DNA of 32,828 nucleotides from a virus: positions 1-32,828 of the IMG/VR virus record IMGVR_UViG_3300033064_008228. The stretch is one strand, 5' to 3'. Both the position numbers and the translations under genes were made by a program. Positions 22,015-28,316 of this stretch are shown in pieces; the stretch's first letter is position 1, and each line of letters opens with the position of its first letter. The notes beneath the pieces were generated by a model. The model was not told where the DNA came from and did no database searches. It was given only the letters and a program-made list of their open reading frames with translations.

Positions 22015-22024
22015 CTTTGTTTCT
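22015..22024. promoter_or_regulatory. Candidate operator half 1 (inverted AGAAACAAAG)
   Basis: CTTTGTTTCT, the exact reverse complement of 22093-22102. It lies eight bases before the repressor start, so repressor bound here could limit its own synthesis. Confidence 0.4.
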
Positions 22025-22041
22025 TTTTAACGTTTTTAGTG

Positions 22042-22070
22042 TTGTCATTTAGAAACCGTTTTGTTACTTT
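22042..22070 (+). promoter_or_regulatory. Candidate early promoter with AGAAAC operator in its spacer
   Basis: TTGTCA (22042-22047) and TACTTT (22065-22070) are 17 bases apart, a sigma70-like arrangement with a good -35 and a poor -10 box. AGAAAC (22051-22056) falls in the spacer, where a bound repressor would block polymerase. It would drive the rightward early operon starting at 22113. Confidence 0.35.
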
Positions 22071-22092
22071 TAACTGTGACGGCAACAACAAT

Positions 22093-22102
22093 AGAAACAA
22101 AG
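22093..22102. promoter_or_regulatory. Candidate operator half 2 (AGAAACAAAG)
   Basis: Exact inverted partner of 22015-22024, placed ten bases upstream of the Cro/Ner-like start. It also overlaps the Shine-Dalgarno (AAAGG) of that gene, so part of the conservation could reflect translation signals. Confidence 0.4.
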
Positions 22103-22112
22103 GTAATCTTAA

Positions 22113-22283
22113 ATGACGAAAAAATCAATCAAAAAGAAAAAACGCGGACTACGCATAAAGGGCATAACTGCCGATGCTGCAGCGCTGGGAGTAACGCGGG
22201 AACATCTGTGGCGCGTGTTGAAAGGACTGCGCGAAAGCCCAGGTCTGATTAAGCGCTATAACAATCTACAGTCAATGAAATAG
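22113..22283 (+). CDS. Cro/Ner-like small DNA-binding protein
   Basis: A 56-residue basic protein (MTKKSIKKKKRGLRIK start) with one clear HTH: GITADAAALGVTREHLWRVLKG, then LRESPGLIKRYNNL. It is the first rightward gene, opposite the repressor, with AAAGG about ten bases before its ATG. Position and size fit a Ner- or Cro-type early regulator that shuts off the repressor and tunes early transcription; the LGVTREHLWRVLKG helix is the likely recognition region. The downstream gene starts 23 bases after its TAG. Confidence 0.75.
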   Translation: MTKKSIKKKKRGLRIKGITADAAALGVTREHLWRVLKGLRESPGLIKRYNNLQSMK

Positions 22284-22306
22284 GGCAAAAAAGGAAGGCG
22301 AAAAAA

Positions 22307-22663
22307 ATGAACTGGAAAAAACACGAGATGATGGAATGTTTGACGGCGGCTGGGCTGGCAAAGGCGATCAGTAAACAAAGGCTGCCGGATGGGATGAAGC
22401 CCATCACGGGCAAAGAGCTGCTGAACGTGATTGCGTTTGACTGCGTGATAGATGCGATTGTCTCCCAGGTGATGTATCTGCGCTATGACGGGATGGTACC
22501 TAAAACTTATGAGGGCGGCACCTATGAGCCGTTTGCAGTAGAGGCGGGTCAGGATACCTGCGCAATCTGTGTGGCGAAGTGCAACGGTAAACTTTGCCAT
22601 GCGTTCTGTGGAAGCCCGTTTGAATGCTTGGATGGCACATCATGGCGAAAGGCGGGCGAATAA
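22307..22663 (+). CDS. Cysteine-rich hypothetical early protein
   Basis: A 118-residue protein I do not recognise. The N-terminal two thirds are mixed helix and strand (helix MMECLTAAGLAKAIS); the C-terminal part is dense in cysteine: CAICVAKCNGKLC followed by CGSPFEC, probably binding zinc. The start has the recurring AAGGAAGGCG leader. Its stop overlaps the next ATG (TAATG). Being second in the early operon, it probably acts in host takeover or early regulation. Confidence 0.65.
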   Translation: MNWKKHEMMECLTAAGLAKAISKQRLPDGMKPITGKELLNVIAFDCVIDAIVSQVMYLRYDGMVPKTYEGGTYEPFAVEAGQDTCAICVAKCNGKLCHAFCGSPFECLDGTSWRKAGE

Positions 22664-22845
22664 TGAAGGCTTTACGCATTGAAGTTGAAGTTGATGAGTG
22701 GGGTAACTACACGTACAGGGACCATACGGCGGACCGGTGCCACATGAGCGGGCGCGACTCTCCGCTTGAAGTGGCGCTTGATATTACCGGGCAGATACTG
22801 GAGAGCATGGGCGCTCTGAGTGAAGATGCAACCAGGACAGATTAA
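22663..22845 (+). CDS. Small hypothetical early protein
   Basis: A 60-residue acidic protein (MKALRIEVEVDEWGNYTYRD start). The strand-turn-strand beginning and the helix SPLEVALDITGQILESMGAL resemble the two-strand-plus-helix shape of small HicB-like or regulatory folds, but this is an impression only. It is coupled to the upstream gene by TAATG. The next gene has its own ribosome binding site. Confidence 0.55.
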   Translation: MKALRIEVEVDEWGNYTYRDHTADRCHMSGRDSPLEVALDITGQILESMGALSEDATRTD

Positions 22846-22864
22846 CAAAATGGAAGGAAGGCGA

Positions 22865-23785
22865 ATGATGAAGGCAAAAAATGAGGAGAGATTCAGAGGG
22901 CGGTGCTACATCGCGGTGGATGGTGAGGCGGGGTCGCTGCCATGTGTTGCCTGCGTGGCGGTTGACGGGCTTAAACACGACTGGGACTTGTGCGAGGCGC
23001 TGATGCCCTGCAGCCAGGTTAACCGCGATGACGGGCGTAATGTCATCTGGGCGGATAACGGTCCGGCGGCGTTTACGGATCAGGACCGGGCGGATCTGAT
23101 TAAAGCCATCCGCTATGGGTCTACGGCGGCGGTGATGCCGCAGCCGTCGAGCTGGTGTTTACAGGTTATCCATGCGGAGTTCCGTCCGCTTACGATCTGC
23201 CAGACGTGCATGGTGCGTTTAACTGAGCTCTATTATGAGCATAACATCAGCTATACGGTTTCGCGGCTGGATGCAGTCAGCCGGTGCGAGTGCTGCGGGG
23301 ATGGCGGATTTGAGCAGATGACGGTCGGGGTTGATATGGCTAAAGGTGAGAGCTGGACGGTCGGGTTTGCCTGTGCTTCTGACCTGCCTGACAGGGATGC
23401 GATTATAAAGGCGTATAACTCTGAGGTCGCATCAATGATATTTGCGAGATGGGGGAGCCCGGCATTAACCTTACATCTGCCATCAACCCCACGGGATAAT
23501 CCCAATATATTCGACGGCTTGATGGATAGTTTGCGGGCGGATACATGCACGGCGTTGGTGGTGATTCCAAAACGGTGGGTGATATGGTTTGAAAATAATC
23601 CCGATCTTGCTGAACAGATCCTATGTGATCAATGCCTGGATGATCTTCAGTCCCGGTGTGATAAAGAAGGAGTTGATTATCATACAGAGTGGGTGCCTGG
23701 CTGGATTAGTTGCAGATCGTGTAAGGCCGGTATTGAAGATGAAATTTTACACGACTTCAAATTTATGCTGGAGGAGGTCCTTTAA
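22865..23785 (+). CDS. Multi-CxxC hypothetical early protein
   Basis: A 306-residue protein from the ATG at 22865 (MMKAKNEERF), chosen because AAGGAAGGCG precedes it; the open frame extends to 22820. Several cysteine pairs are visible: CVAC (about 27-30), CQTC, CECC, CDQC and CRSC, suggesting two or more metal-binding sites. Two blocks of similar layout (WC.QVIHAEFRPLTICQTC and the later W.IWFENNPDLAEQILCDQC) look like an internal repeat, so it may have arisen by duplication. No enzyme motif is seen. Confidence 0.65.
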   Translation: MMKAKNEERFRGRCYIAVDGEAGSLPCVACVAVDGLKHDWDLCEALMPCSQVNRDDGRNVIWADNGPAAFTDQDRADLIKAIRYGSTAAVMPQPSSWCLQVIHAEFRPLTICQTCMVRLTELYYEHNISYTVSRLDAVSRCECCGDGGFEQMTVGVDMAKGESWTVGFACASDLPDRDAIIKAYNSEVASMIFARWGSPALTLHLPSTPRDNPNIFDGLMDSLRADTCTALVVIPKRWVIWFENNPDLAEQILCDQCLDDLQSRCDKEGVDYHTEWVPGWISCRSCKAGIEDEILHDFKFMLEEVL

Positions 23786-24111
23786 TGAGCTATTCAAAAA
23801 ACAAGTGGTATCTTTTCGATGCGACGCAGCCGGGTAACCGGCTGACTCTCCCGCCGGTGAATCATCCGGTGCTGATCCGGCTGACAGCTGAGGCATCTGC
23901 CAGGCGTGAGGTTGTCTGTGTGGGGTGGAGGATCACCCAGGACGGGACGCTGCACGGCAAGGCGCGGCGGATATCGTTCTTCCATGTTCCTGGGCTTGAG
24001 GAGGCAACCCTGCGGTGTGAGTGGAATGATGCGATTATGGATGGTTTCGCGGGGCAGGGTTCAGCCGATTACTGGCACAGCTATACAGCGGCGGGGGTGG
24101 GCCATGCGTAA
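23785..24111 (+). CDS. Hypothetical early protein (DUF551-like pattern)
   Basis: A 108-residue soluble protein with many Trp (WYLFDA, VGWRITQDG, YWHSY). The start of the form W-x-x-x...PPVNHPVLIR recalls DUF551-type phage proteins, which open with W....P.....V....., but the match is loose. It is coupled to the previous gene by TAATG with a strong GGAGGAGG upstream, and it overlaps the next gene. Function unknown. Confidence 0.55.
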   Translation: MSYSKNKWYLFDATQPGNRLTLPPVNHPVLIRLTAEASARREVVCVGWRITQDGTLHGKARRISFFHVPGLEEATLRCEWNDAIMDGFAGQGSADYWHSYTAAGVGHA

Positions 24112-24460
24112 TATGAGCTTTGCGTTAACTACGGATCAGGTTCGAAACCGCACCAAGCGGGTAACCAGGCGTAACGGCTGGGAGTTCGCAGAGGCTGGCG
24201 ACTGCGTCCAGCCGGTCGAGAAATGCCAGGGTCTGAAAAAGGGTGAACACGTTACCAGGTTGATTGACGTTCCTATCATGTTTGAGGACGTCCGGCGCGA
24301 GCCGCTGGCGGCAATTCTAGACGAAGGGCCGGATGCTACCGCCCTGGAGGGATTCCCGAAAATGACAGCTGAGGAGTTCATTGCATTCTACTGCAAACAC
24401 AATAAGTGCAAACGGGATAAAGTCATAACCCGCATCGGGTTCAATTATCTGCCCTTTTAA
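24104..24460 (+). CDS. ASCH-like phage protein
   Basis: A 118-residue protein. MSFALTTDQVRNRTKRVTRR near the start, then GDCVQPVEKCQGLKKGEHV, and RREPLAAILDEG and VITRIGFNYL fit the ASCH/PUA-like fold seen in a common family of small phage proteins; that fold binds RNA or modified nucleobases. I choose the ATG at 24104 with GGGGGTGGG upstream; a second ATG at 24113 (MSFALTT) is equally plausible and matches the usual family start. It overlaps the preceding gene by eight bases. Role in the phage is unknown. Confidence 0.6.
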   Translation: MRNMSFALTTDQVRNRTKRVTRRNGWEFAEAGDCVQPVEKCQGLKKGEHVTRLIDVPIMFEDVRREPLAAILDEGPDATALEGFPKMTAEEFIAFYCKHNKCKRDKVITRIGFNYLPF

Positions 24461-24474
24461 AGGAGGTTTAAACG

Positions 24475-24774
24475 ATGCAATCAAGAGATTTTGATTATGC
24501 CGGACGGTACCGGGCCTATGCCAGGGAGCAGATGGTGCGATTCTGCTGGGATTACGCGATAGCCTGGCTGGTTTTGCTGGCAGCTGCGCTGATGATTGGT
24601 ATGGGTGCGGCGCTGATCCGCCAGGCGCGGAGTGCGCTTGATTGCCGGAGGGTGCCGCTGATTGAGTCGGGACACCCGTCGATTGATAAGGGGGTTTATC
24701 CTGATCCGGTGTGTCCCTGGTGCGGCGGGTTGATGGATGGTCACGGCTGCAGCTGCAAGGGGGTGGGGCTGTGA
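24475..24774 (+). CDS. Membrane protein with C-terminal zinc ribbon
   Basis: A 99-residue protein with a polar N-terminus, one membrane segment (about 26-50, YAIAWLVLLAAALMIGMGAAL), then a basic turn and a C-terminal zinc ribbon (CPWCGG with GCSCKG). The last codons, from GGATGG to the TGA, are copied at the end of the next gene. Strong ribosome binding site AAAGGAGG; the stop overlaps the next ATG. Unknown function; early membrane proteins often act in host takeover. Confidence 0.65.
   Translation: MQSRDFDYAGRYRAYAREQMVRFCWDYAIAWLVLLAAALMIGMGAALIRQARSALDCRRVPLIESGHPSIDKGVYPDPVCPWCGGLMDGHGCSCKGVGL
24735..24774 (+). repeat. 40-bp direct repeat, copy 1
   Basis: Ends with the TGA of its gene and includes AAGGGGGTGGGGCT, which serves as ribosome binding site for the next gene. 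It matches 24938-24977 at 38 of 40 positions. Confidence 0.75.
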
Positions 24775-24977
24775 TGTATTCAGATTATAAGATTGTTGAT
24801 AGCAACGACTGTGGAGTTATGCAGCGGATGGTTAGAGACTTGATGGCGCAGGGCTGGGTTCCGCTGGGCGGGGTGTGCGCAGTGCAGCATGCACCGCATA
24901 AAGTAAGCGTCGGTCAGGCTATGGGGCTGCCGGTTGAGGATGGACACGGCTGCAGATGCAAGGGGGTGGGGCTGTGA
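24774..24977 (+). CDS. DUF1737-like protein with duplicated tail
   Basis: A 67-residue protein whose N-terminal 38 residues match DUF1737 as I recall it: YKIVDSNDCGVMQRMVRDLM..GWVPLGGV, a strand-helix-strand unit found in phages and bacteria with unknown role. Its last 12 residues (GHGCRCKGVGL) are nearly identical to the end of the preceding protein, where they complete a zinc ribbon; here only the C-x-C half is present, so metal binding is doubtful. The ATG overlaps the upstream TGA. Confidence 0.6.
   Translation: MYSDYKIVDSNDCGVMQRMVRDLMAQGWVPLGGVCAVQHAPHKVSVGQAMGLPVEDGHGCRCKGVGL
24938..24977 (+). repeat. 40-bp direct repeat, copy 2
   Basis: Second copy of 24735-24774, again running to a TGA and again giving the next gene its Shine-Dalgarno. 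Probably made by duplication or recombination between gene ends. Confidence 0.75.
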
Positions 24978-25234
24978 ATATTTTAGACCTTACAAGGAAA
25001 CTGTTGGAAGAAGAGGCGCGTCCGACTGTAGATCAAAACAGCGCTGAATCAAAAATAGTATCTGGCGGCGGCATTGCCGTGATCTGCAAATGTGGACACG
25101 TTGCCGACCTGTTCGACTTCTCGCGGACGGAGATATCTGGTGAGCTGCCTGATAATGAAATTCAATGCCCAGCATGTAAACGGGCCGTGCGTAAAACATG
25201 GAGCGGGCTTCAACCGATCGGAGCGAGATTATGA
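24974..25234 (+). CDS. Zinc-ribbon hypothetical protein (GTG start)
   Basis: An 86-residue protein from a GTG at 24974 overlapping the previous stop (GTGA). The second half contains a zinc ribbon: CKCGH (about 39-43) and CPACK (about 68-72). The N-terminus is helical and acidic. No enzyme motif. The GTG is preferred because the repeat-borne AAGGGGGTGGGG lies just upstream, whereas no other ATG is in frame nearby. After its stop, an ATGAAAAAG reads into the antisense of the next gene and is rejected. Confidence 0.55.
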   Translation: MNILDLTRKLLEEEARPTVDQNSAESKIVSGGGIAVICKCGHVADLFDFSRTEISGELPDNEIQCPACKRAVRKTWSGLQPIGARL

Positions 25235-25270
25235 AAAAGCCTAAATTATGCTTCGTTGTTCAACAACCAC

Positions 25271-25756
25271 CTAACGTTTCTTGTCAGGGTCCATCCACGG
25301 CGGGTCGTCTGCGGGTATTTTTTCAAGCGGGTCGTTTATTCCTACGGAAATTGCTCTGGCTACTCGACTTAAAAAGGTATGTCGGCATGCGTTCCAATAC
25401 CTCACGATTGCCCACTCAAAACTATAGCTTTGATCAGGTGCATCATGATGAAGCTCTTCGTCTTCGTTCAATGTCTGAAGCAGCAGTGTCAGGTTGTATA
25501 TTGCCCCCTGCAGGCGGATTCGAACAAAAAACACCTGAGTCGGTGTTAGATCGAATTCCCGCATATCGAGAATATTGCCTTGCAGCAATCGATCAAGCTC
25601 ATCCCGGCTCTCATATTCCATCTGGCTCAGAAATTGCCAGGTGCTGTGTTGATCCGGCTCGGTTGAGTGATCACCCATCGGACGTACGGTTAAACGTGGG
25701 TCCGGGAAATCCGCGAGATACTCGCGGCACATTACAATAATTTCACCAATTGTCAT
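25271..25756 (-). CDS. Reverse-oriented gene in the early operon (candidate moron)
   Basis: A 161-residue acidic protein from the ATG at 25756 (MTIGEIIVMCREYL), preceded on its strand by the AAGGAAGGC ribosome binding leader. It is helix-rich: a central segment (LTPTQVFFVRIRLQGAIYNLTLLL) and WAIVRYWNACRHTFLSRVARAI look like a soluble or membrane-associated helical bundle. No family recognised. It runs against the surrounding rightward early genes, and its codon and leader quality look genuine. An inverted repeat, GTTGTTCAACAAC, lies just beyond its stop (25255-25267). A lysogeny-expressed moron, such as an exclusion or defence gene, is plausible. Confidence 0.6.
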   Translation of the reverse strand: MTIGEIIVMCREYLADFPDPRLTVRPMGDHSTEPDQHSTWQFLSQMEYESRDELDRLLQGNILDMREFDLTPTQVFFVRIRLQGAIYNLTLLLQTLNEDEELHHDAPDQSYSFEWAIVRYWNACRHTFLSRVARAISVGINDPLEKIPADDPPWMDPDKKR

Positions 25757-25823
25757 TGCTTGCCTGCCTTCCTTTATGGTGCAGAATAGCAAAACGGGTT
25801 TAGAAAGTAAAGGAAGGCAAAGA

Positions 25824-26129
25824 ATGAACACTTTATTTGATATGGAGATATGTAACAACCAGGCTAAGGAGCAGATTCATGCAGGCACAGGGCATAAATG
25901 CAGAGCGTGCGTAAAGCGTGTCCGCCTGGTGTATAGGTCCGGGCAGGCCTTCAGCTACTGCGGTGTGAAACCTTGCGGCCGTACCTGCCTGGGAATCAAG
26001 AAGATAAAGGCCAATGATCCGGCATGCAGCCGATTTGAAAAGAAGCAGCAGGCCGAACGGGCGGTTGAGACCAGGCAGTTCAATACGGTTTATGTTAACT
26101 GGTGCGGAAAGGAGAGAGCTGATGCTTAA
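25824..26129 (+). CDS. Cysteine-rich phage protein
   Basis: A 101-residue protein from the ATG at 25824 (MNTLFDMEICNN) with an AAGGAAGGCAA leader. HKCRACVKRVR, YCGVKPCGRTC and PACSRF give a set of cysteines compatible with one zinc site. Phages of transposable and other types carry small proteins of this layout (C..C....FSYC....RT..G.KKI....PAC); their function is not known. Its last bases overlap the next gene. Confidence 0.6.
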   Translation: MNTLFDMEICNNQAKEQIHAGTGHKCRACVKRVRLVYRSGQAFSYCGVKPCGRTCLGIKKIKANDPACSRFEKKQQAERAVETRQFNTVYVNWCGKERADA

Positions 26130-26274
26130 AGAGATTAAATGTCCGTTTCTATTCCGTTCTGGAAAGAAGTTTCATTGTTCAATCAAGCGAGGGTTTCTTA
26201 AGCGCAAGCGGGTTTGTGCGAGGGAGTGCCGGGATTGTTACAACAGGGAGATCATGGATGCCATTCAGAACTGA
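26122..26274 (+). CDS. Small basic cysteine-rich protein
   Basis: A 50-residue protein (MLKEIKCPFLF start) with five Cys, including a CRDC pair after CARE, and many Lys/Arg, possibly binding nucleic acid via a small zinc knuckle. AAAGGAG lies about nine bases upstream. It overlaps the preceding gene by eight bases and the next by seventeen. Too small to assign. Confidence 0.5.
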   Translation: MLKEIKCPFLFRSGKKFHCSIKRGFLKRKRVCARECRDCYNREIMDAIQN

Positions 26275-26596
26275 CAATAACGGGCAGGTGCTGATGCCTT
26301 GGGGCCATGACGGTTATGAGGTTGAGGTTTCGGCGGTTGAGGCGGTTGTCGCGGATATACCGAAAAACGCCCGGACTGTCACGCCGGTCAAGGCGTCGAA
26401 GATACTGAATTGCGGGTTATCGACCATTTACAACATGATGGCTAATAATGAGCTTCTGACGATGCGGGTCGGGGTTGGAGGGACTCGCGGGCACCAGCGC
26501 ATTGTTGTCAAGGTTGACCGGGTGTTTGACCCGAACAGGGAACATCACAACAGCCTTGAAGAGGCAAAGCTTAAACGTTCTAACGTCGGCATTTAA
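26258..26596 (+). CDS. Excisionase/MerR-like HTH protein
   Basis: A 112-residue protein from the ATG at 26258 (MPFRTDNNG). Residues about 45-95 form an excisionase-type winged helix: TPVKASKILNCGLSTIYNMMANNELLTMRVG, followed by the wing GGTRGHQRIVVKVDRVF. Such small proteins act as recombination directionality factors or local regulators; with a transposase present, a DNA-bending or regulatory role is more likely than site-specific excision. Its TAA lies inside a small hairpin (26587-26601) before the DUF3164 gene. Confidence 0.65.
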   Translation: MPFRTDNNGQVLMPWGHDGYEVEVSAVEAVVADIPKNARTVTPVKASKILNCGLSTIYNMMANNELLTMRVGVGGTRGHQRIVVKVDRVFDPNREHHNSLEEAKLKRSNVGI

Positions 26597-26628
26597 TGCC
26601 GGTTTAAAAACAACAAAGGAAGTACAAA

Positions 26629-27471
26629 ATGAGTAATGAAGAGCTGAATAATTACGCGGTTAAGGCGTCGATCGAGAAAAGCCATGGCGATACGCACGTG
26701 GCTGTAATAGGAGCCGGAGCGGAAAACGCATGCGCCCGCGTAAAACTGCAGGAGGGATATCCCGGTCTTGTAATCCACGGCAATCCGGTGCCTGGAAACA
26801 TGCTGCGCTTTTTTGAGGCTATGACGCTGGCTTTTTATGGCGAGCGGAATAGACAGCGGGAAGAGCGCCGGGTTGTGCCGGAGGGGTACACGCGGGATTA
26901 TAAAGGCCGCCTGGTGCCGGATGCGCTCATAGCGGATAAGGATAAGGTCGAAAGCGATCTGGTGGATGAAGCTCACCAGCTTATGGCTGCGCTCGGTGCG
27001 GCGGTTGATTGCTTCAGGACTCATGTCCACGTGGAAGCGGACGCGCTGGTCTCGATGCGTATCTGCGATGCGGGCGGGAGTAAGGTGGCCCAGGAGCCGG
27101 GCAGAGTATCTATAAACAATCTGGACAATACGCGGCGCATTACGATTGACCGCCGGGCGACGATGAGCTTCTCGCCGGAGATCGCGGCGGCCAAGGAGTT
27201 GGTAATGGATTTTGTCGACCGGATGGGAGAGGGCGCAAACGCGTTTATTATGAGCCTGGCTAAAAAGGCGTTTATGACCTCCGATGACGGGGAGATATCT
27301 GTCAGCAAGGTTAATGACCTGCTTTCCACGCCATGCGACGAGCCGGAGTGGATCGATATCAAGAAGTCGGTTAAAGCGGCGATGCGGTCAAACGGTGTTA
27401 AAACCTACACCCGCCTCTATCACCGACCGGACACAAACGCGAAGTTTACGCTGCGCGAAGTGAAGATTTAA
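26629..27471 (+). CDS. DUF3164-family early protein
   Basis: A 280-residue protein matching DUF3164, a family characteristic of transposable phages: YTRDYKGRLVPDALI (family consensus .......D.kGrLvPe.li) followed by DKVESDLVDE. A helical early part and mixed C-terminus (KSVKAAMRSNGVKTYTRLYHR) follow. No membrane segment. Function is not established; genes of this family usually lie in early regions near the transposase. AAAGGAAG precedes the start. Confidence 0.75.
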   Translation: MSNEELNNYAVKASIEKSHGDTHVAVIGAGAENACARVKLQEGYPGLVIHGNPVPGNMLRFFEAMTLAFYGERNRQREERRVVPEGYTRDYKGRLVPDALIADKDKVESDLVDEAHQLMAALGAAVDCFRTHVHVEADALVSMRICDAGGSKVAQEPGRVSINNLDNTRRITIDRRATMSFSPEIAAAKELVMDFVDRMGEGANAFIMSLAKKAFMTSDDGEISVSKVNDLLSTPCDEPEWIDIKKSVKAAMRSNGVKTYTRLYHRPDTNAKFTLREVKI

Positions 27472-27520
27472 CCTTGGTTTAATCAACCATTAACAAAACA
27501 ACAAAAGGAATCCATACAAA

Positions 27521-28243
27521 ATGGCAACTAAGAAAACAGGTACAAAGAAGGCAGCAGCCAAAAAACCAGCTGCTAAGAAGAAGACCACAACAGCCGTGAC
27601 TAAAATTACACCTGATGAGCTTAATGAGGTAAATAACATCCTTGATATGGTTAACATGGATATCGGCAACGCGCAGGTTGGCAGAGTGTTTGCTTTGCGG
27701 GCTGGCGTCGGCCTGCTGATTGTCAAGGATATGTGCCTGCGCGGTGAGTGGCAGACTATTATTCCGAATGCTCTTCCGCATCGTGCGCCGCGCACGATTC
27801 GCGGGTATATGAAGGATGCAAAGAAGTATCTGGATTCAAAGGGGTTGAAAGCATCGAATGTCTGGCAGGGGCTTTCTGAGTTCAACCCGGCGATGCTGGC
27901 GCAGAGCGACACCGGCGCTCTTATGCTGAAGTGCGGCGTCGATGACACCGGCGATGTACCGGAGGCTGCCGTCAAGCTTACGGATTACATTAATGAGCTC
28001 AACGAGGAAAAAGAAACCCGCAAAGGCGCAAATGACGCGGATAAAGAAAAGAAGAAAAAGACGCTGAGCAAAGCGCAGAAGCGCGACGCTGCAGCCGCTG
28101 ACCTTGCGCTTGCAATAGGGAAAGTCAGCACGGCGCTTAATGGCGACTGGATGCTGGTTGACACGGAGACGCTTGACACGGTGGCATCTTCGCTCACGGT
28201 TGCGGCGGCTACGATCAAGGAAGAGCTTAAAAAGCGCGGTTAG
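27521..28243 (+). CDS. DUF3102-like protein with histone-H1-like tail
   Basis: A 240-residue protein. The first 26 residues are Lys/Ala/Pro-rich (KKTGTKKAAAKKPAAKKK), as in histone H1-like tails. Residues about 55-115 resemble DUF3102: a G.LL..K....GEW segment (AGVGLLIVKDMCLRGEWQT) followed by RTIRGYMKDAKKYL, a likely DNA-binding helix-turn-helix. A linker with long Lys/Glu runs (about 160-190) precedes the C-terminal helices. It may bind DNA, perhaps coating or regulating phage DNA. AAAGGAA precedes the start; a terminator follows the stop. Confidence 0.6.
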   Translation: MATKKTGTKKAAAKKPAAKKKTTTAVTKITPDELNEVNNILDMVNMDIGNAQVGRVFALRAGVGLLIVKDMCLRGEWQTIIPNALPHRAPRTIRGYMKDAKKYLDSKGLKASNVWQGLSEFNPAMLAQSDTGALMLKCGVDDTGDVPEAAVKLTDYINELNEEKETRKGANDADKEKKKKTLSKAQKRDAAAADLALAIGKVSTALNGDWMLVDTETLDTVASSLTVAAATIKEELKKRG

Positions 28244-28254
28244 AAGCTGAACAG

Positions 28255-28283
28255 GCGCGGGAGCAATCCCGCGCGGTTTTTTT
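28255..28283 (+). terminator. Rho-independent terminator
   Basis: Perfect 8-bp stem GCGCGGGA/TCCCGCGC with a GCAA tetraloop, followed by GG and seven T. It separates the first early operon (22113-28243) from the transposase operon (28317 onward), so the transposase unit needs its own promoter or antitermination. Confidence 0.9.
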
Positions 28284-28316
28284 GAGTACGTTAAAAAATA
28301 GGAAGGCAAACCTGAA

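Noticed and set aside
22008-22100. N-terminal extension of the repressor frame
   Set aside because: Would cover the operators and promoter; the ATG at 22007 matches the expected repressor start.
25231-25740. Rightward frame from ATGAAAAAG, continuing the early operon
   Set aside because: It is antisense to 25271-25756, which has a better leader and a more protein-like sequence; this frame reads as a basic, Cys/Pro-rich shadow.
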